Source: a virus
Length of the DNA: 64,000 nucleotides
Strand: one strand, 5' to 3'
Virus record (IMG/VR): IMGVR_UViG_3300042301_005314
Coordinates: 33,751 to 97,750 of that record
Notes under the pieces: generated by a model
Seen by the model: the letters and a program-made list of their open reading frames with translations, nothing else
The model's database searches: none
What the model was told of the DNA's origin: nothing
Shown here: positions 1 to 6,322 of the stretch, one piece after another
Position numbering within the stretch: the stretch's first letter is position 1
How the letters are laid out: every line of letters begins with the position of its first letter
Program-made: the position numbers and the translations under genes

Positions 1-85
1 TTAAATTTTTAAGATAATATAATGTATAATATTTTTATTATGATGGATATTTTACCAATTAAATTACTAGCCGAAAAGTTGAAAA

Positions 86-166
86 TGGAGGGTCAGGTAG
101 GATTTGAACCTACATCTCACAACTACAATATAAATGTGTGCGAATTACCAATTATTCTACCGACCC
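86..166 (-). tRNA. Irregular tRNA, anticodon uncertain
   Basis: Seven-bp acceptor stem (GGGTCGG with CTGACCC), a good D arm and a T arm with loop TTCAAAT are visible, and a 3' CCA is encoded (plus-strand tgg at 86-88). The anticodon region is about 5 nt too long and does not form a clean 5-bp stem with a 7-nt loop; UAU is one weak reading. Its D arm is identical to that of the irregular tRNA at 1194-1261. It may be degenerate. Confidence 0.55.
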
Positions 167-182
167 AATGTGGAAATTATTT

Positions 183-482
183 TTATTCTAAAGACAATTC
201 CATTGTATACAATTCTATTTCCCAAGATGGAATTATTCTAATAGATAGATCATATAAACTTAATACTAGATATTGTGAAATTGTGCTTATATCTTTTACT
301 TTTATGTCTGTTTCTAACGAACTTAGCAATTTTAATCCTGCGATAATAATTGCTTTATTTGGTTTTCGCTGAAATTCTTTTTTCCATTCTACTAACCATC
401 CTTCAATTACACTAATTATTATTGATGAAGATGGTAATATCGAACTTTCTAAGTTCTCGAATGTTGTTTTATAAACTTTCAT
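183..482 (-). CDS. Hypothetical protein, 99 aa
   Basis: I do not recognise this protein. It is a complete ATG-started frame of 99 residues, mixed hydrophobic and charged, with no signal peptide and no clear metal-binding or nucleotide-binding motif. It begins 11 nt after the stop of the HNH endonuclease gene and ends just before the leftmost tRNA, so it is probably co-transcribed with the tRNA block. A weak TAATAA box lies 7 nt before its start. It is supported mainly by frame length and orientation. Confidence 0.55.
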   Translation of the reverse strand: MKVYKTTFENLESSILPSSSIIISVIEGWLVEWKKEFQRKPNKAIIIAGLKLLSSLETDIKVKDISTISQYLVLSLYDLSIRIIPSWEIELYTMELSLE

Positions 483-492
483 ATTTTGTTTA

Positions 493-1053
493 TTATCTTT
501 GAATATTTAATTTAATAAGACGTTTCTTTACTGATACATCACTACATCCTACTATAGTAGCTATTTTAGTTCTTGGCAACCTTTTTGTTACGAACAAATC
601 ATGCAAGTCATATTTTTCCCAATCAACTTTACAACGTTTTTTAGCGGCACAATTTTTGGAACACGTTATTTGATGACAACTCTTTTCTCCGTTACAAATA
701 GGGCAATTATCGGTCAATTCTTTTCTTTTATTTGATTTATAATCTGCATAATTTTCATTAAATCTTGGACAATCTTGTGTAATTTCTCGATTATTATTAT
801 GTACCTCTCTATGGCAATTGGCGCATAGTAGCACACATTTTCTCATTTCTATAATTATTTTCTCCCATGATACCGGATTTGCTCTAATTGCACCAAAAGA
901 AAATTCTTTTTCTTTTGGATCAAGATGATGTAATTCTAATGCTTCTACACATTTATCATAACCACATGTTCCACATCTAGAATTAAATGCATCTACTATT
1001 CTTTGCTTTGTATTTCTTCTCCAATTTTTAACATGTTCTGAATTTTCGCTCAT
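493..1053 (-). CDS. HNH homing-type endonuclease with zinc clusters
   Basis: A 186-residue HNH nuclease. C27 and C30 (CGTC), the ELHHLDP segment with H42-H43, and CANCHREVH with C77, C80, H81 and H85 form the zinc-bound beta-beta-alpha HNH fold that nicks or cuts DNA. A second Cys cluster (CPIC, then CHQITC and C) follows at about 117-133. The C-terminal region (KIATIVGCSDVSVKKRL) looks like a small helix-turn-helix for target binding. Phage proteins of this architecture are usually free-standing homing endonucleases, and its place among tRNA genes fits that. A TAAGTA box sits 7 nt before the start codon. Confidence 0.85.
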   Translation of the reverse strand: MSENSEHVKNWRRNTKQRIVDAFNSRCGTCGYDKCVEALELHHLDPKEKEFSFGAIRANPVSWEKIIIEMRKCVLLCANCHREVHNNNREITQDCPRFNENYADYKSNKRKELTDNCPICNGEKSCHQITCSKNCAAKKRCKVDWEKYDLHDLFVTKRLPRTKIATIVGCSDVSVKKRLIKLNIQR

Positions 1054-1082
1054 ACAAAGTTACTTACTCTGTATCGAACCTC

Positions 1083-1101
1083 CGTGTTAAACCTTAACAC
1101 G
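1083..1101. other. Perfect 8-bp hairpin between tRNA-Asn and HNH gene
   Basis: CGTGTTAA and TTAACACG are separated by ACC, giving an 8-bp stem with a 3-nt loop. It lies in the 53-bp gap between the HNH start codon and the 3' end of tRNA-Asn. No U-run follows on either strand, so it is not a standard terminator. It could be a processing signal or a protein-binding palindrome. Confidence 0.5.
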
Positions 1102-1106
1102 AAATT

Positions 1107-1182
1107 TGGCACATAGGGGTGGGATCGAACCAACCTTCACTTGTTTAACAGACAAGCCGCTCAGCCGTGTGCGTTCCTATGT
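1107..1182 (-). tRNA. tRNA-Asn(GUU)
   Basis: Acceptor ACATAGG/CCTATGT, discriminator G and an encoded CCA. The anticodon arm is CTTGT-CTGTTAA-ACAAG with anticodon GTT, and the T loop is TTCGATC. The length of 76 nt is normal. The T stem has one mismatch. Confidence 0.9.
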
Positions 1183-1193
1183 ATAAAAATTAT

Positions 1194-1261
1194 GTTATTA
1201 GACAGGATTTGAACCTGTATACTCTCCCAATGAGAGGAATTACCAATTATTCTACTAATAA
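1194..1261 (-). tRNA. Irregular short tRNA, probably Pro(UGG) or Gln(UUG)
   Basis: Acceptor TTATTAG/CTAATAA pairs perfectly and the T arm ACAGG-TTCAAAT-CCTGT is good. The anticodon arm plus variable loop is about 5 nt shorter than usual. The loop ATTGGGA would give UGG (a 3-bp inner stem) and an alternative register gives UUG. No CCA is encoded. The D arm is identical to the tRNA at 86-166. Confidence 0.5.
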
Positions 1262-1268
1262 ACTAAAA

Positions 1269-1343
1269 TGGTGCCTCCGATGGGATTCGAACCCATAGCC
1301 TTCAGATTAAAAGTCTGTTATTCTACCGTTGAATTACAGAGGC
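1269..1343 (-). tRNA. tRNA-Lys(UUU)
   Basis: Acceptor GCCTCTG/CGGAGGC with one G-U pair, discriminator A and encoded CCA. The anticodon loop CTTTTAA has anticodon TTT, and the T loop is TTCGAAT. Confidence 0.92.
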
Positions 1344-1358
1344 ATATTTTTATTTAAA

Positions 1359-1434
1359 TGGCATCGCTAGGGGGAATCGAACCCCTCAACTCAAGATTGA
1401 AAGTCTTGCGTGATAACCGTTTCACTATAGCGAC
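1359..1434 (-). tRNA. tRNA-Glu(UUC)
   Basis: Acceptor GTCGCTA/TAGCGAT, discriminator G and encoded CCA. The anticodon arm CAAGA-CTTTCAA-TCTTG gives TTC. It is the first tRNA of the cluster reading leftward from the promoter at 1452-1479. Confidence 0.93.
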
Positions 1435-1451
1435 CTGTCTTTTCTTCTTCT

Positions 1452-1479
1452 ACTTTACCACAAAGTTTTCTGTTGTCAA
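1452..1479 (-). promoter_or_regulatory. Sigma70-like promoter for tRNA cluster
   Basis: On the minus strand: TTGACA, 16-bp spacer, TAAAGT. The tRNA-Glu 5' end lies 17 nt beyond the -10 box. It probably drives tRNA-Glu, Lys, the irregular tRNA and tRNA-Asn. Confidence 0.7.
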
Positions 1480-1510
1480 CATGTTTTAGGAGTTTTCTAC
1501 TTTTTTATAT

Positions 1511-1669
1511 TCAACGTTTATACCAACTTGAAAATATATCAGCTAAACAATCTCCTATTACATATAATATTATATATGTTAATATAACCCAAAACAATGT
1601 TGCTGCTCCTGCTCCAATCCAAAAATAACTATTAGATAAAAATTCAGGAATACTAAATGTCAATTTCAT
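1511..1669 (-). CDS. Small single-span membrane protein, 52 aa
   Basis: This frame begins at an ATG that overlaps the stop codon of the upstream gene (TAATG) and encodes 52 residues. Residues about 15-38 (from YFWIGAG to IILYVIG) form one long hydrophobic helix, followed by a short cytoplasmic-type tail ending YKR. I do not recognise a family. The stop-start overlap with the CoaB-like/aldolase gene argues for translational coupling and a real gene. Small one-span phage proteins include lysis inhibitors and superinfection-exclusion proteins, but nothing here allows that assignment. Confidence 0.6.
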   Translation of the reverse strand: MKLTFSIPEFLSNSYFWIGAGAATLFWVILTYIILYVIGDCLADIFSSWYKR

Positions 1670-2910
1670 TATACCAATCCTCCAGTTTTTTGTGACAAAT
1701 CAAAGTTATTTTCAATAAACGTCTTTACTTCTTCTGCAATACCGGGATCACTACTGTTAAACACTACATTTGGACCATGATTATCCAGAAATACTGCTTT
1801 TAGCCTACCAAAAGATTTCAATCCATTTGAAGTATTTTTCCCACATTCGTGACTTCCACATTCATATTCTTTTTGAGAAATTGTGGGAACAAGTGAGTTT
1901 TCTTTTTTTGGACAATGAAAATGAACAATACTGTCAAAATCCGGATGATCAGAAAATACAATTCTTTGACTTTGTCCACCCACGCTTGGTTTACTGCCAT
2001 ATGCAATTACTCTATCAGGACCGTCAGTTTCAACTAGAACTAATCCAACATTTTTAATATCTCCCAAATCAGTTTTACGACGAGAAGACAAAAATTTAGT
2101 TTCGCTTAGTTTTACTGCAAAATGTCCTGCGGTTACTCCTCGGAATTTTTTATATGCTCCTTTTTCCACACAATAATTTACAACTTCTCGCAATGATTCT
2201 GGAACCAGAGGTGAACTCCATTCACAAGGATTTCCTGCAACAACCGTTGATCTTGTAAAAGTTAATGTACTTCTTAGTAGTGCAATTTTTACCAATTCTT
2301 CCAAAACTTCTTTTCGATTATTAGTAACACAATAACGTGCTTCTTCTGGAACAATAATCATGTTTCGGCGATGCAATGTATCATTTGCCAGTACAAGATT
2401 AGCACTTGCTTTTTTAAGCAAATTCAATCCGGCCAAATATTGTTCATCTTCTGTTGCTCCACAAGTTGTCTTGAATGCAACAAGAGTAATATCTTTTCGA
2501 GTTTTTCTAAAAAGATCAACTACTTTTTCCGTATTAGGAATTAGTTTTGCATTATATTCTTTTTTAGAATCCAATCTTCCGCTATATTTTGGATTAGTTT
2601 CTTTATCCAAATTATCTGCATCTACAATCATTTCAAAATCGCAAACTGCTGGACTCCAAAAAACAATTTTTGTAGAAATGTCATTTACAATGTTTTCAGC
2701 AAGTTTAGCCAAATCTTTTGGACTTTGCAAATTATGATTTCCTCCTGCCATTGCAGTTAAAACCAATTCTGCATCCATTTCTGGTGCATGTTCTTGAACA
2801 AGACTCATTAGTGTTCGGGCAGTTGAGCCAAATGCAGGAGCATTCAAACCCAAATGGCAACTACTATGTGCTACTGTTCCGCCTCCAACAACATAAATTT
2901 TCTTTTTCAT
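1669..2910 (-). CDS. CoaB-like domain fused to class II aldolase-like domain
   Basis: 413 residues in two parts. The N-terminal half resembles phosphopantothenoylcysteine synthetase (CoaB): VVGGGT at 7-12, SPAVCDFE at 86-93 where CoaB has an AAVADF-like segment, a Lys-containing loop near 113-117, and NLVLANDTL at 171-179 matching the VaNd segment. The C-terminal third looks like a class II aldolase/adducin metal site: HFHCPK at 330-335, CGSHECG at 351-357 and LDNHGP at 375-380. CoaB joins 4'-phosphopantothenate and cysteine for coenzyme A; class II aldolases cleave sugar phosphates. Substrates here are unknown. It heads a minus-strand pair with the small membrane protein. Confidence 0.7.
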   Translation of the reverse strand: MKKKIYVVGGGTVAHSSCHLGLNAPAFGSTARTLMSLVQEHAPEMDAELVLTAMAGGNHNLQSPKDLAKLAENIVNDISTKIVFWSPAVCDFEMIVDADNLDKETNPKYSGRLDSKKEYNAKLIPNTEKVVDLFRKTRKDITLVAFKTTCGATEDEQYLAGLNLLKKASANLVLANDTLHRRNMIIVPEEARYCVTNNRKEVLEELVKIALLRSTLTFTRSTVVAGNPCEWSSPLVPESLREVVNYCVEKGAYKKFRGVTAGHFAVKLSETKFLSSRRKTDLGDIKNVGLVLVETDGPDRVIAYGSKPSVGGQSQRIVFSDHPDFDSIVHFHCPKKENSLVPTISQKEYECGSHECGKNTSNGLKSFGRLKAVFLDNHGPNVVFNSSDPGIAEEVKTFIENNFDLSQKTGGLV

Positions 2911-2943
2911 AATTATTATTTTTGGTTATCCTTTATAGGTTTT

Positions 2944-3300
2944 TCACTCTACACTTGTATCCGAGTTTGTCAATTCATTTTCGAGATTTCTGTACTTTGT
3001 GAATGCCTGTATAATAGATATTGCTATTTCATCTTTGATTTTATCATTAGATGATAAATCATCGAAATCAATTATACTGGAATGATATGGTGCATGAGTT
3101 TTAGCCCATTCAACCCAATAATCATGAATTTCTTTTGCTGATACATCTTTGTCTTCTGTTATCTTTTTTGCAACTCCAATACAAAGATTTTTATGATTTT
3201 CCGTTGCTTCTTCCCAACTTGAATATGGTTCCTCCCCTATACTAACCTTAAATGCCGAAATAGAATAATGTATCAATTTTCCTAAAAGTTCTAATTTCAT
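2944..3300 (-). CDS. Hypothetical protein, 118 aa, possible RyR-like fold
   Basis: A 118-residue acidic protein. The middle (KEIHDYWVEWAKTHAPYHS, then FDDLSSNDKIKDE) is reminiscent of small RyR-type domains, which share a His-x-x-Trp and a later Leu-x-x-x-x-Lys pattern, but this is a weak resemblance. The start overlaps the end of the upstream gene by 4 nt (ATGA type), indicating coupled translation in the thyX operon. No catalytic motif is visible. Confidence 0.6.
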   Translation of the reverse strand: MKLELLGKLIHYSISAFKVSIGEEPYSSWEEATENHKNLCIGVAKKITEDKDVSAKEIHDYWVEWAKTHAPYHSSIIDFDDLSSNDKIKDEIAISIIQAFTKYRNLENELTNSDTSVE

Positions 3301-3608
3301 ATCTTTTGTTCGTTCTTTAATTTATCTTTCCATGAAATATTTTCGATTTTTCTTTTTTCTGCCACATATTCAAGTATCCCATTATATTGTTTTTCTTTAT
3401 AAAGTTCATATATTTTTGGAATATCATCCATTGGAAATTTTTCATCGTCTGCTGCTGGATGAAAATAATCACTTACGTTAATGGTTAAACTAATTGAATC
3501 ATTTTCATCTGTTATCATTAGCACACATTCATCCAAAAGATATGCTATCATGTCTTCTTCGCGGGGAACATTTTCTCCTCCGTTCATTTCAATATAATAT
3601 CTTCGCAT
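3297..3608 (-). CDS. Hypothetical acidic protein, 103 aa
   Basis: Unrecognised 103-residue protein, acidic in the first half and lysine-rich at the C terminus (EKRKIENISWKDKLKNEQK). It lies 3 nt downstream of thyX and overlaps the next gene by 4 nt, so it is part of one polycistronic unit running from the zinc-binding proteins at 4.6 kb to about 2.9 kb. No membrane segment or known motif is visible. Confidence 0.6.
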   Translation of the reverse strand: MRRYYIEMNGGENVPREEDMIAYLLDECVLMITDENDSISLTINVSDYFHPAADDEKFPMDDIPKIYELYKEKQYNGILEYVAEKRKIENISWKDKLKNEQKI

Positions 3609-3611
3609 AAC

Positions 3612-4397
3612 TTATAAAACTACCTTTTTGAAATCGTTGTTTTTTACCAAATCATATACTCCCCAACGATCAAGAATCAAGCGTTCCAAAATTTCAATAT
3701 GATATGCATCTTCAAAATTCCAAAGCATTTTAGAAACTATTGGACATTCTTGGATAAGAATATCCCGGATAACTTCTGCCACTTCCCGGCATTCTTTTTG
3801 CGCTGTTTTATACAACCTTTTATTCAGTGTGGTAATCCAATCACGAAGTTTACCATTAAAAATAATTTTTGTAGTTGTTGCTTCTGGCAAGACGAATCTT
3901 GCTGTTTCTCGGGCAACGTTATTGTTTATTAGTTCCTGATATAGTTCAAAACTATTTTTCATATGTTCCTTGACTTTTTCACTTGCCTTTCCGGTTTTAT
4001 CGGTGAAAAAGTCATTATCAGAAACAAACAAAATTGGATCTACTAAATTTGTTGAACTTTGACGATTATTAGAACATTGCTCTCTCAGTTCAATTTCTTC
4101 ATATTCATTAACAATTTTATATCGTTGACTCAATTCTTGAGGTTGCAAGCTCCAATGCCTCAACAGTTCTCGTCCAATGGCACGGGACGTTTCAATCTCA
4201 ATTCCAAGATTAACCATTGCAAAAACACTCCAATGTCCTTCTCTTAGACAATGCCGAAGAAGTTTATGAGGTTCATTAAACAATTCATTTACATCTCTGG
4301 AACTGCTGAGTCTTGCAATTCCTACGGTAATTTCATCAATACTTTTGTCTGTATATTCTGCAACTCCTGCGGTTTTGGTGATTAAACGTGCTTTCAT
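3612..4397 (-). CDS. thyX: FAD-dependent thymidylate synthase ThyX
   Basis: 261 residues. ThyX makes dTMP from dUMP using methylene-tetrahydrofolate, FAD and NADPH, feeding phage DNA synthesis. The signature is at 80-93, RHWSLQPQELSQRY; the family pattern is RHRxxSxxExSxR, so R80, H81, E88, S90 and R92 are kept while the third Arg is Trp and the inner Ser is Gln. The downstream VARETARFVLP segment matches the conserved AR-x-x-LP helix of the flavin site. Length fits the family. It sits in an operon with two small zinc-ribbon proteins upstream and two unknown proteins downstream. Confidence 0.92.
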   Translation of the reverse strand: MKARLITKTAGVAEYTDKSIDEITVGIARLSSSRDVNELFNEPHKLLRHCLREGHWSVFAMVNLGIEIETSRAIGRELLRHWSLQPQELSQRYKIVNEYEEIELREQCSNNRQSSTNLVDPILFVSDNDFFTDKTGKASEKVKEHMKNSFELYQELINNNVARETARFVLPEATTTKIIFNGKLRDWITTLNKRLYKTAQKECREVAEVIRDILIQECPIVSKMLWNFEDAYHIEILERLILDRWGVYDLVKNNDFKKVVL

Positions 4398-4399
4398 TT

Positions 4400-4597
4400 T
4401 TAATTTGTTAAAATATATTCAATTTTTCCTTTGATAAAGTGGGGAGGATTTTTACCAAGATGTTCAAGACAGTCACAAGAAGAAACTGGTTCATCTGCAT
4501 ACACTCCTTCACAATACTTGCAAATGTATGCATCTCGCTGCACAAAACACTTAGAAGGTTTTTCTTTATTTTCAGGCATTGTTGATTCATCCGCCAT
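4400..4597 (-). CDS. Small Cys-rich protein, 65 aa
   Basis: A 65-residue protein with CKYC at 27-30 and a CDC at about 41-43, suggesting a small metal-binding knuckle. The start could be the first Met or the Met at residue 7. It lies 2 nt upstream of thyX in the same transcript. Function unknown; small zinc ribbons are common in T4-like genomes. Confidence 0.6.
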   Translation of the reverse strand: MADESTMPENKEKPSKCFVQRDAYICKYCEGVYADEPVSSCDCLEHLGKNPPHFIKGKIEYILTN

Positions 4598-4614
4598 AGG
4601 CTATTATAAGTTTT

Positions 4615-4818
4615 TTAAAGGAGACATCCAGTTCCTTCTGTCATACTCCATCCGCAAACAGTGCAATCTGCACCTGTTACCAACCAGAGATCCCACGGTT
4701 CCATTTTTCCATTACAAGAAGGACATGGTGGACAAACATCTTCCGGCTTTAAATTTTTAAAACCGTCTTGATATTTCTGGTCTAAAAATCTCGCATGTTC
4801 ATCTTTATTAATTAACAT
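4615..4818 (-). CDS. Small zinc-ribbon protein, 67 aa
   Basis: I start this gene at the ATG at 4818 (MLINKDEHAR), because the longer frame would run into tRNA-Pro. CPPCPSC at about 29-35 and CTVCGW at about 53-58 form a four-cysteine zinc ribbon. It lies just after tRNA-Pro and probably shares the promoter at 4911-4938. No function can be assigned. Confidence 0.65.
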   Translation of the reverse strand: MLINKDEHARFLDQKYQDGFKNLKPEDVCPPCPSCNGKMEPWDLWLVTGADCTVCGWSMTEGTGCLL

Positions 4819-4821
4819 AAA

Positions 4822-4898
4822 TGGTCTAGACGGCGGGATTCGAACCCGCAACCACATGATCCCAAATCATGTACTCTACCAAGTTGAGCTACGTCTAG
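4822..4898 (-). tRNA. tRNA-Pro(UGG)
   Basis: Acceptor CTAGACG/CGTCTAG, discriminator A and encoded CCA. Anticodon arm CATGA-TTTGGGA-TCATG gives TGG; T loop TTCGAAT. 77 nt. Confidence 0.94.
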
Positions 4899-4910
4899 TA
4901 GTATCTTTTT

Positions 4911-4938
4911 ACTATACACTGTAAAGTTCTTTTGTCAA
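4911..4938 (-). promoter_or_regulatory. Sigma70-like promoter for tRNA-Pro
   Basis: Minus strand: TTGACA, 16-bp spacer, TATAGT, then 12 nt to the tRNA-Pro 5' end. It probably also serves the zinc-ribbon genes and thyX. Confidence 0.7.
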
Positions 4939-4954
4939 AAGGAAAATGTGTATT

Positions 4955-5028
4955 TGGTGCTTCTAAAAGGAATCGAACCTTTTCATGTTGCTTATGAAAC
5001 AACTGTTCTACCACTGAACTATAGAAGC
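4955..5028 (-). tRNA. tRNA-Met(CAU)
   Basis: Acceptor GCTTCTA/TAGAAGC, discriminator A and encoded CCA. Anticodon arm GTTGT-TTCATAA-GCAAC gives CAT. It could be elongator Met or, if lysidine-modified, Ile(AUA). Confidence 0.9.
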
Positions 5029-5031
5029 AAA

Positions 5032-5102
5032 TGGTCTAGACGATGGGAATTAACCCCACAACCTGTATTCAAACTACCGCTCTCCCATTAAGCTACGCCT
5101 AG
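5032..5102 (-). tRNA. tRNA-Gln(UUG), somewhat irregular
   Basis: Acceptor CTAGGCG/CGTCTAG (one mismatch or wobble), discriminator A and encoded CCA. The anticodon stem CGGTA/TACAG has one mismatch and the loop GTTTGAA gives TTG. The T loop TTAATTC is atypical and the gene is short at 71 nt, so activity is less certain. Confidence 0.65.
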
Positions 5103-5110
5103 ATATACTT

Positions 5111-5556
5111 TCATCTTATCATATACCACTCAAAAGGTCCATTTCTAAACGTCGTAACATCAAATTTCGCAAATTTCAATATTTTATAATAACTTTTTAA
5201 CTTTTTAACATCAAAAGAACCTACTAAAATATATCCGTATTTTTTCGTCCACGTTTTTAACACAACTAGAAGTTGTTTTGCTACACCTATTTTAATATGG
5301 TCTGCTAAACATGGATATTTCCTATTTTGCTGTTCCGGATTAAAACAAAGACGTTCACCAGAGGTTAACCCCAGCCAATAATTATTACCCTCATCCTTGG
5401 CTAAAATAGAGTATATTCATCTAATTTAATTTCTTCTACCAGTTCCATATCAAATTCATCCGTATTTTGGATATAGTCTCCTATAAAAGATTCATTTATT
5501 AAATTTCCAGAACAATATTCTATTAGCATGTTTTCATATATCTGAGGTAATTCCAT
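5111..5556 (-). pseudogene. Frameshifted gene, about 148 aa if restored
   Basis: The ATG at 5556 opens a 51-residue frame (MELPQIYENM...) that stops with TAG at 5401-5403. Immediately after, the -1 frame is open for about 95 codons to TGA at 5111-5113 and reads like real protein (AKDEGNNYWLGLTSGER..., ending GPFEWYMIR) but has no ATG, GTG or TTG near its beginning. Adding one T to the TTTT run at the junction would join both parts. It may be a broken gene or a homopolymer error. No canonical slippery heptamer is visible. The family is not recognised. Confidence 0.65.
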
Positions 5557-5575
5557 GCTATTATTTATATAATAA

Positions 5576-5605
5576 TGGTGGAGGTTGTGGGTTACGATCC
5601 CACCT
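5576..5605 (-). pseudogene. tRNA 3'-half fragment
   Basis: A 26-bp stretch (5580-5605) is identical to the T arm and acceptor 3' strand of the tRNA at 5656-5734. Here it also carries a discriminator A and CCA, but the 5' half is missing. A run of ten C (5614-5623) lies beside it. Confidence 0.7.
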
Positions 5606-5684
5606 ATTCTGTGCCCCCCCCCCTCCAAACACAACGCATTGTTTTTCTCAAAATTTGGGGAGGTTGTGGGTTACGATCCCACCT
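5580..5684. repeat. 26-bp direct repeat
   Basis: The same 26 bp occur at 5580-5605 and 5659-5684, 79 bp apart. The unit is the T arm plus acceptor 3' strand of a tRNA. Confidence 0.85.
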
Positions 5685-5734
5685 GAATATCCTGTTTGCA
5701 AAACAGGCGACCACTCCAAGCAGTCCCAACCCCC
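5656..5734 (-). tRNA. tRNA-Ala(UGC), probable
   Basis: Acceptor GGGGGTT/AACCTCC, a D arm starting GACTGCTTGG, anticodon arm CCTGT-TTTGCAA-ACAGG giving TGC, and T stem GTGGG/CCCAC. The T loop ATCGTAA is unusual, the variable loop is long (about 8 nt) and the 3' end is ambiguous. The plus strand could be read as GCA (Cys), but D- and T-arm order favours the minus strand. Confidence 0.65.
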
Positions 5735-5738
5735 ATGT

Positions 5739-5969
5739 TTATTCTAAAAATATTTTATCTCCGCATCTAATCACCTTCATCGCTAATTTTTTGAATATAT
5801 ACTCTATATTTTCGCCAATTCCTTCTATTACACTTCCTGCCCGTGCAATTAGTTTACCAATGTTGACTATTAACACTAGTAACAATAATGTTGGTACAAA
5901 GATCACTAGGTTTAGGAGCAAATAAGAAATCGCTACTAATCCATCTTTAATTATTTTTAATATTTTCAT
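5739..5969 (-). CDS. Small membrane protein, 76 aa
   Basis: Start taken at the ATG at 5969 (MKILKIIKDG), because the longer frame overlaps tRNA-Gly. Residues about 11-40 form a long hydrophobic segment (ISYLLLNLVIFVPTLLLLVLIV), followed by an amphipathic tail with several Gly and Ile. Likely one inner-membrane span. It sits between tRNA-Gly and tRNA-Ala. No family is recognised. Confidence 0.55.
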   Translation of the reverse strand: MKILKIIKDGLVAISYLLLNLVIFVPTLLLLVLIVNIGKLIARAGSVIEGIGENIEYIFKKLAMKVIRCGDKIFLE

Positions 5970-5988
5970 GTTTCTGTTAATTATTATA

Positions 5989-6062
5989 TGGTGCGTGATG
6001 AGAGAATCGAACTCTCGTTCTAACATTGGCAATGTTATGTTCTACCACTAAACTAATCACAC
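5989..6062 (-). tRNA. tRNA-Gly(GCC)
   Basis: Acceptor GTGTGAT/ATCACGC, discriminator A and encoded CCA. Anticodon arm TAACA-TTGCCAA-TGTTA gives GCC; T loop TTCGATT. Confidence 0.92.
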
Positions 6063-6066
6063 AAAT

Positions 6067-6148
6067 TGGCACGTCAGAAGAGAATCGAACTCTTAAAGGT
6101 AATCAGTCGTTTTGGAGGCGACCCGCAACCACCACTTGCTGCTGACGT
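6067..6148 (-). tRNA. tRNA-Trp(CCA)
   Basis: Acceptor ACGTCAG/CTGACGT, discriminator G and encoded CCA. Anticodon loop CTCCAAA gives CCA; T loop TTCGATT. At 82 nt it has an enlarged variable or D region. Confidence 0.82.
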
Positions 6149-6159
6149 ATATAAAAACG

Positions 6160-6231
6160 AGGCCCATTACAGAATCGAACTGTAATTCGCTCTTTACAAG
6201 AGAGCTGTTTTAGCCATTAAACTAATAGGCC
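6160..6231 (-). tRNA. tRNA-Thr(UGU)
   Basis: Acceptor GGCCTAT/ATGGGCC and anticodon arm GCTCT-CTTGTAA-AGAGC giving TGT. Discriminator U; CCA is not encoded. Confidence 0.9.
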
Positions 6232-6246
6232 GATAATTATTTTCTA

Positions 6247-6322
6247 TGGCAGAACCAACGGAATTCGAATCCGCATCTTCAACCGTGACAGGGTTGCGTC
6301 TTGCCAGTTAGACTATGGTTCT
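6247..6322 (-). tRNA. tRNA-Asp(GUC)
   Basis: Acceptor AGAACCA/TGGTTCT, discriminator G and encoded CCA. Anticodon arm CAACC-CTGTCAC-GGTTG gives GTC. Its 5' end overlaps the last 15 nt of the upstream ORF. Confidence 0.92.

Noticed and set aside
22-372. Plus-strand open frame over the leftmost tRNA
   Set aside because: It runs antisense through a tRNA and the minus-strand gene at 183-482; composition is that of a shadow frame.
1054-1106. Additional decayed tRNA between HNH gene and tRNA-Asn
   Set aside because: A GGTTCGATA string resembles a T loop, but no acceptor or anticodon arm can be built around it; only the hairpin is reported.
5395-5410. Programmed -1 frameshift at the split gene
   Set aside because: No canonical X-XXY-YYZ heptamer in the right frame; a one-base deletion in the T-run explains it more simply.
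5656-5734. Plus-strand reading as tRNA-Cys(GCA)
   Set aside because: The anticodon arm is symmetric enough to be read both ways, but the D-like arm and the T-arm order fit only the minus strand, and all other tRNAs are on the minus strand.
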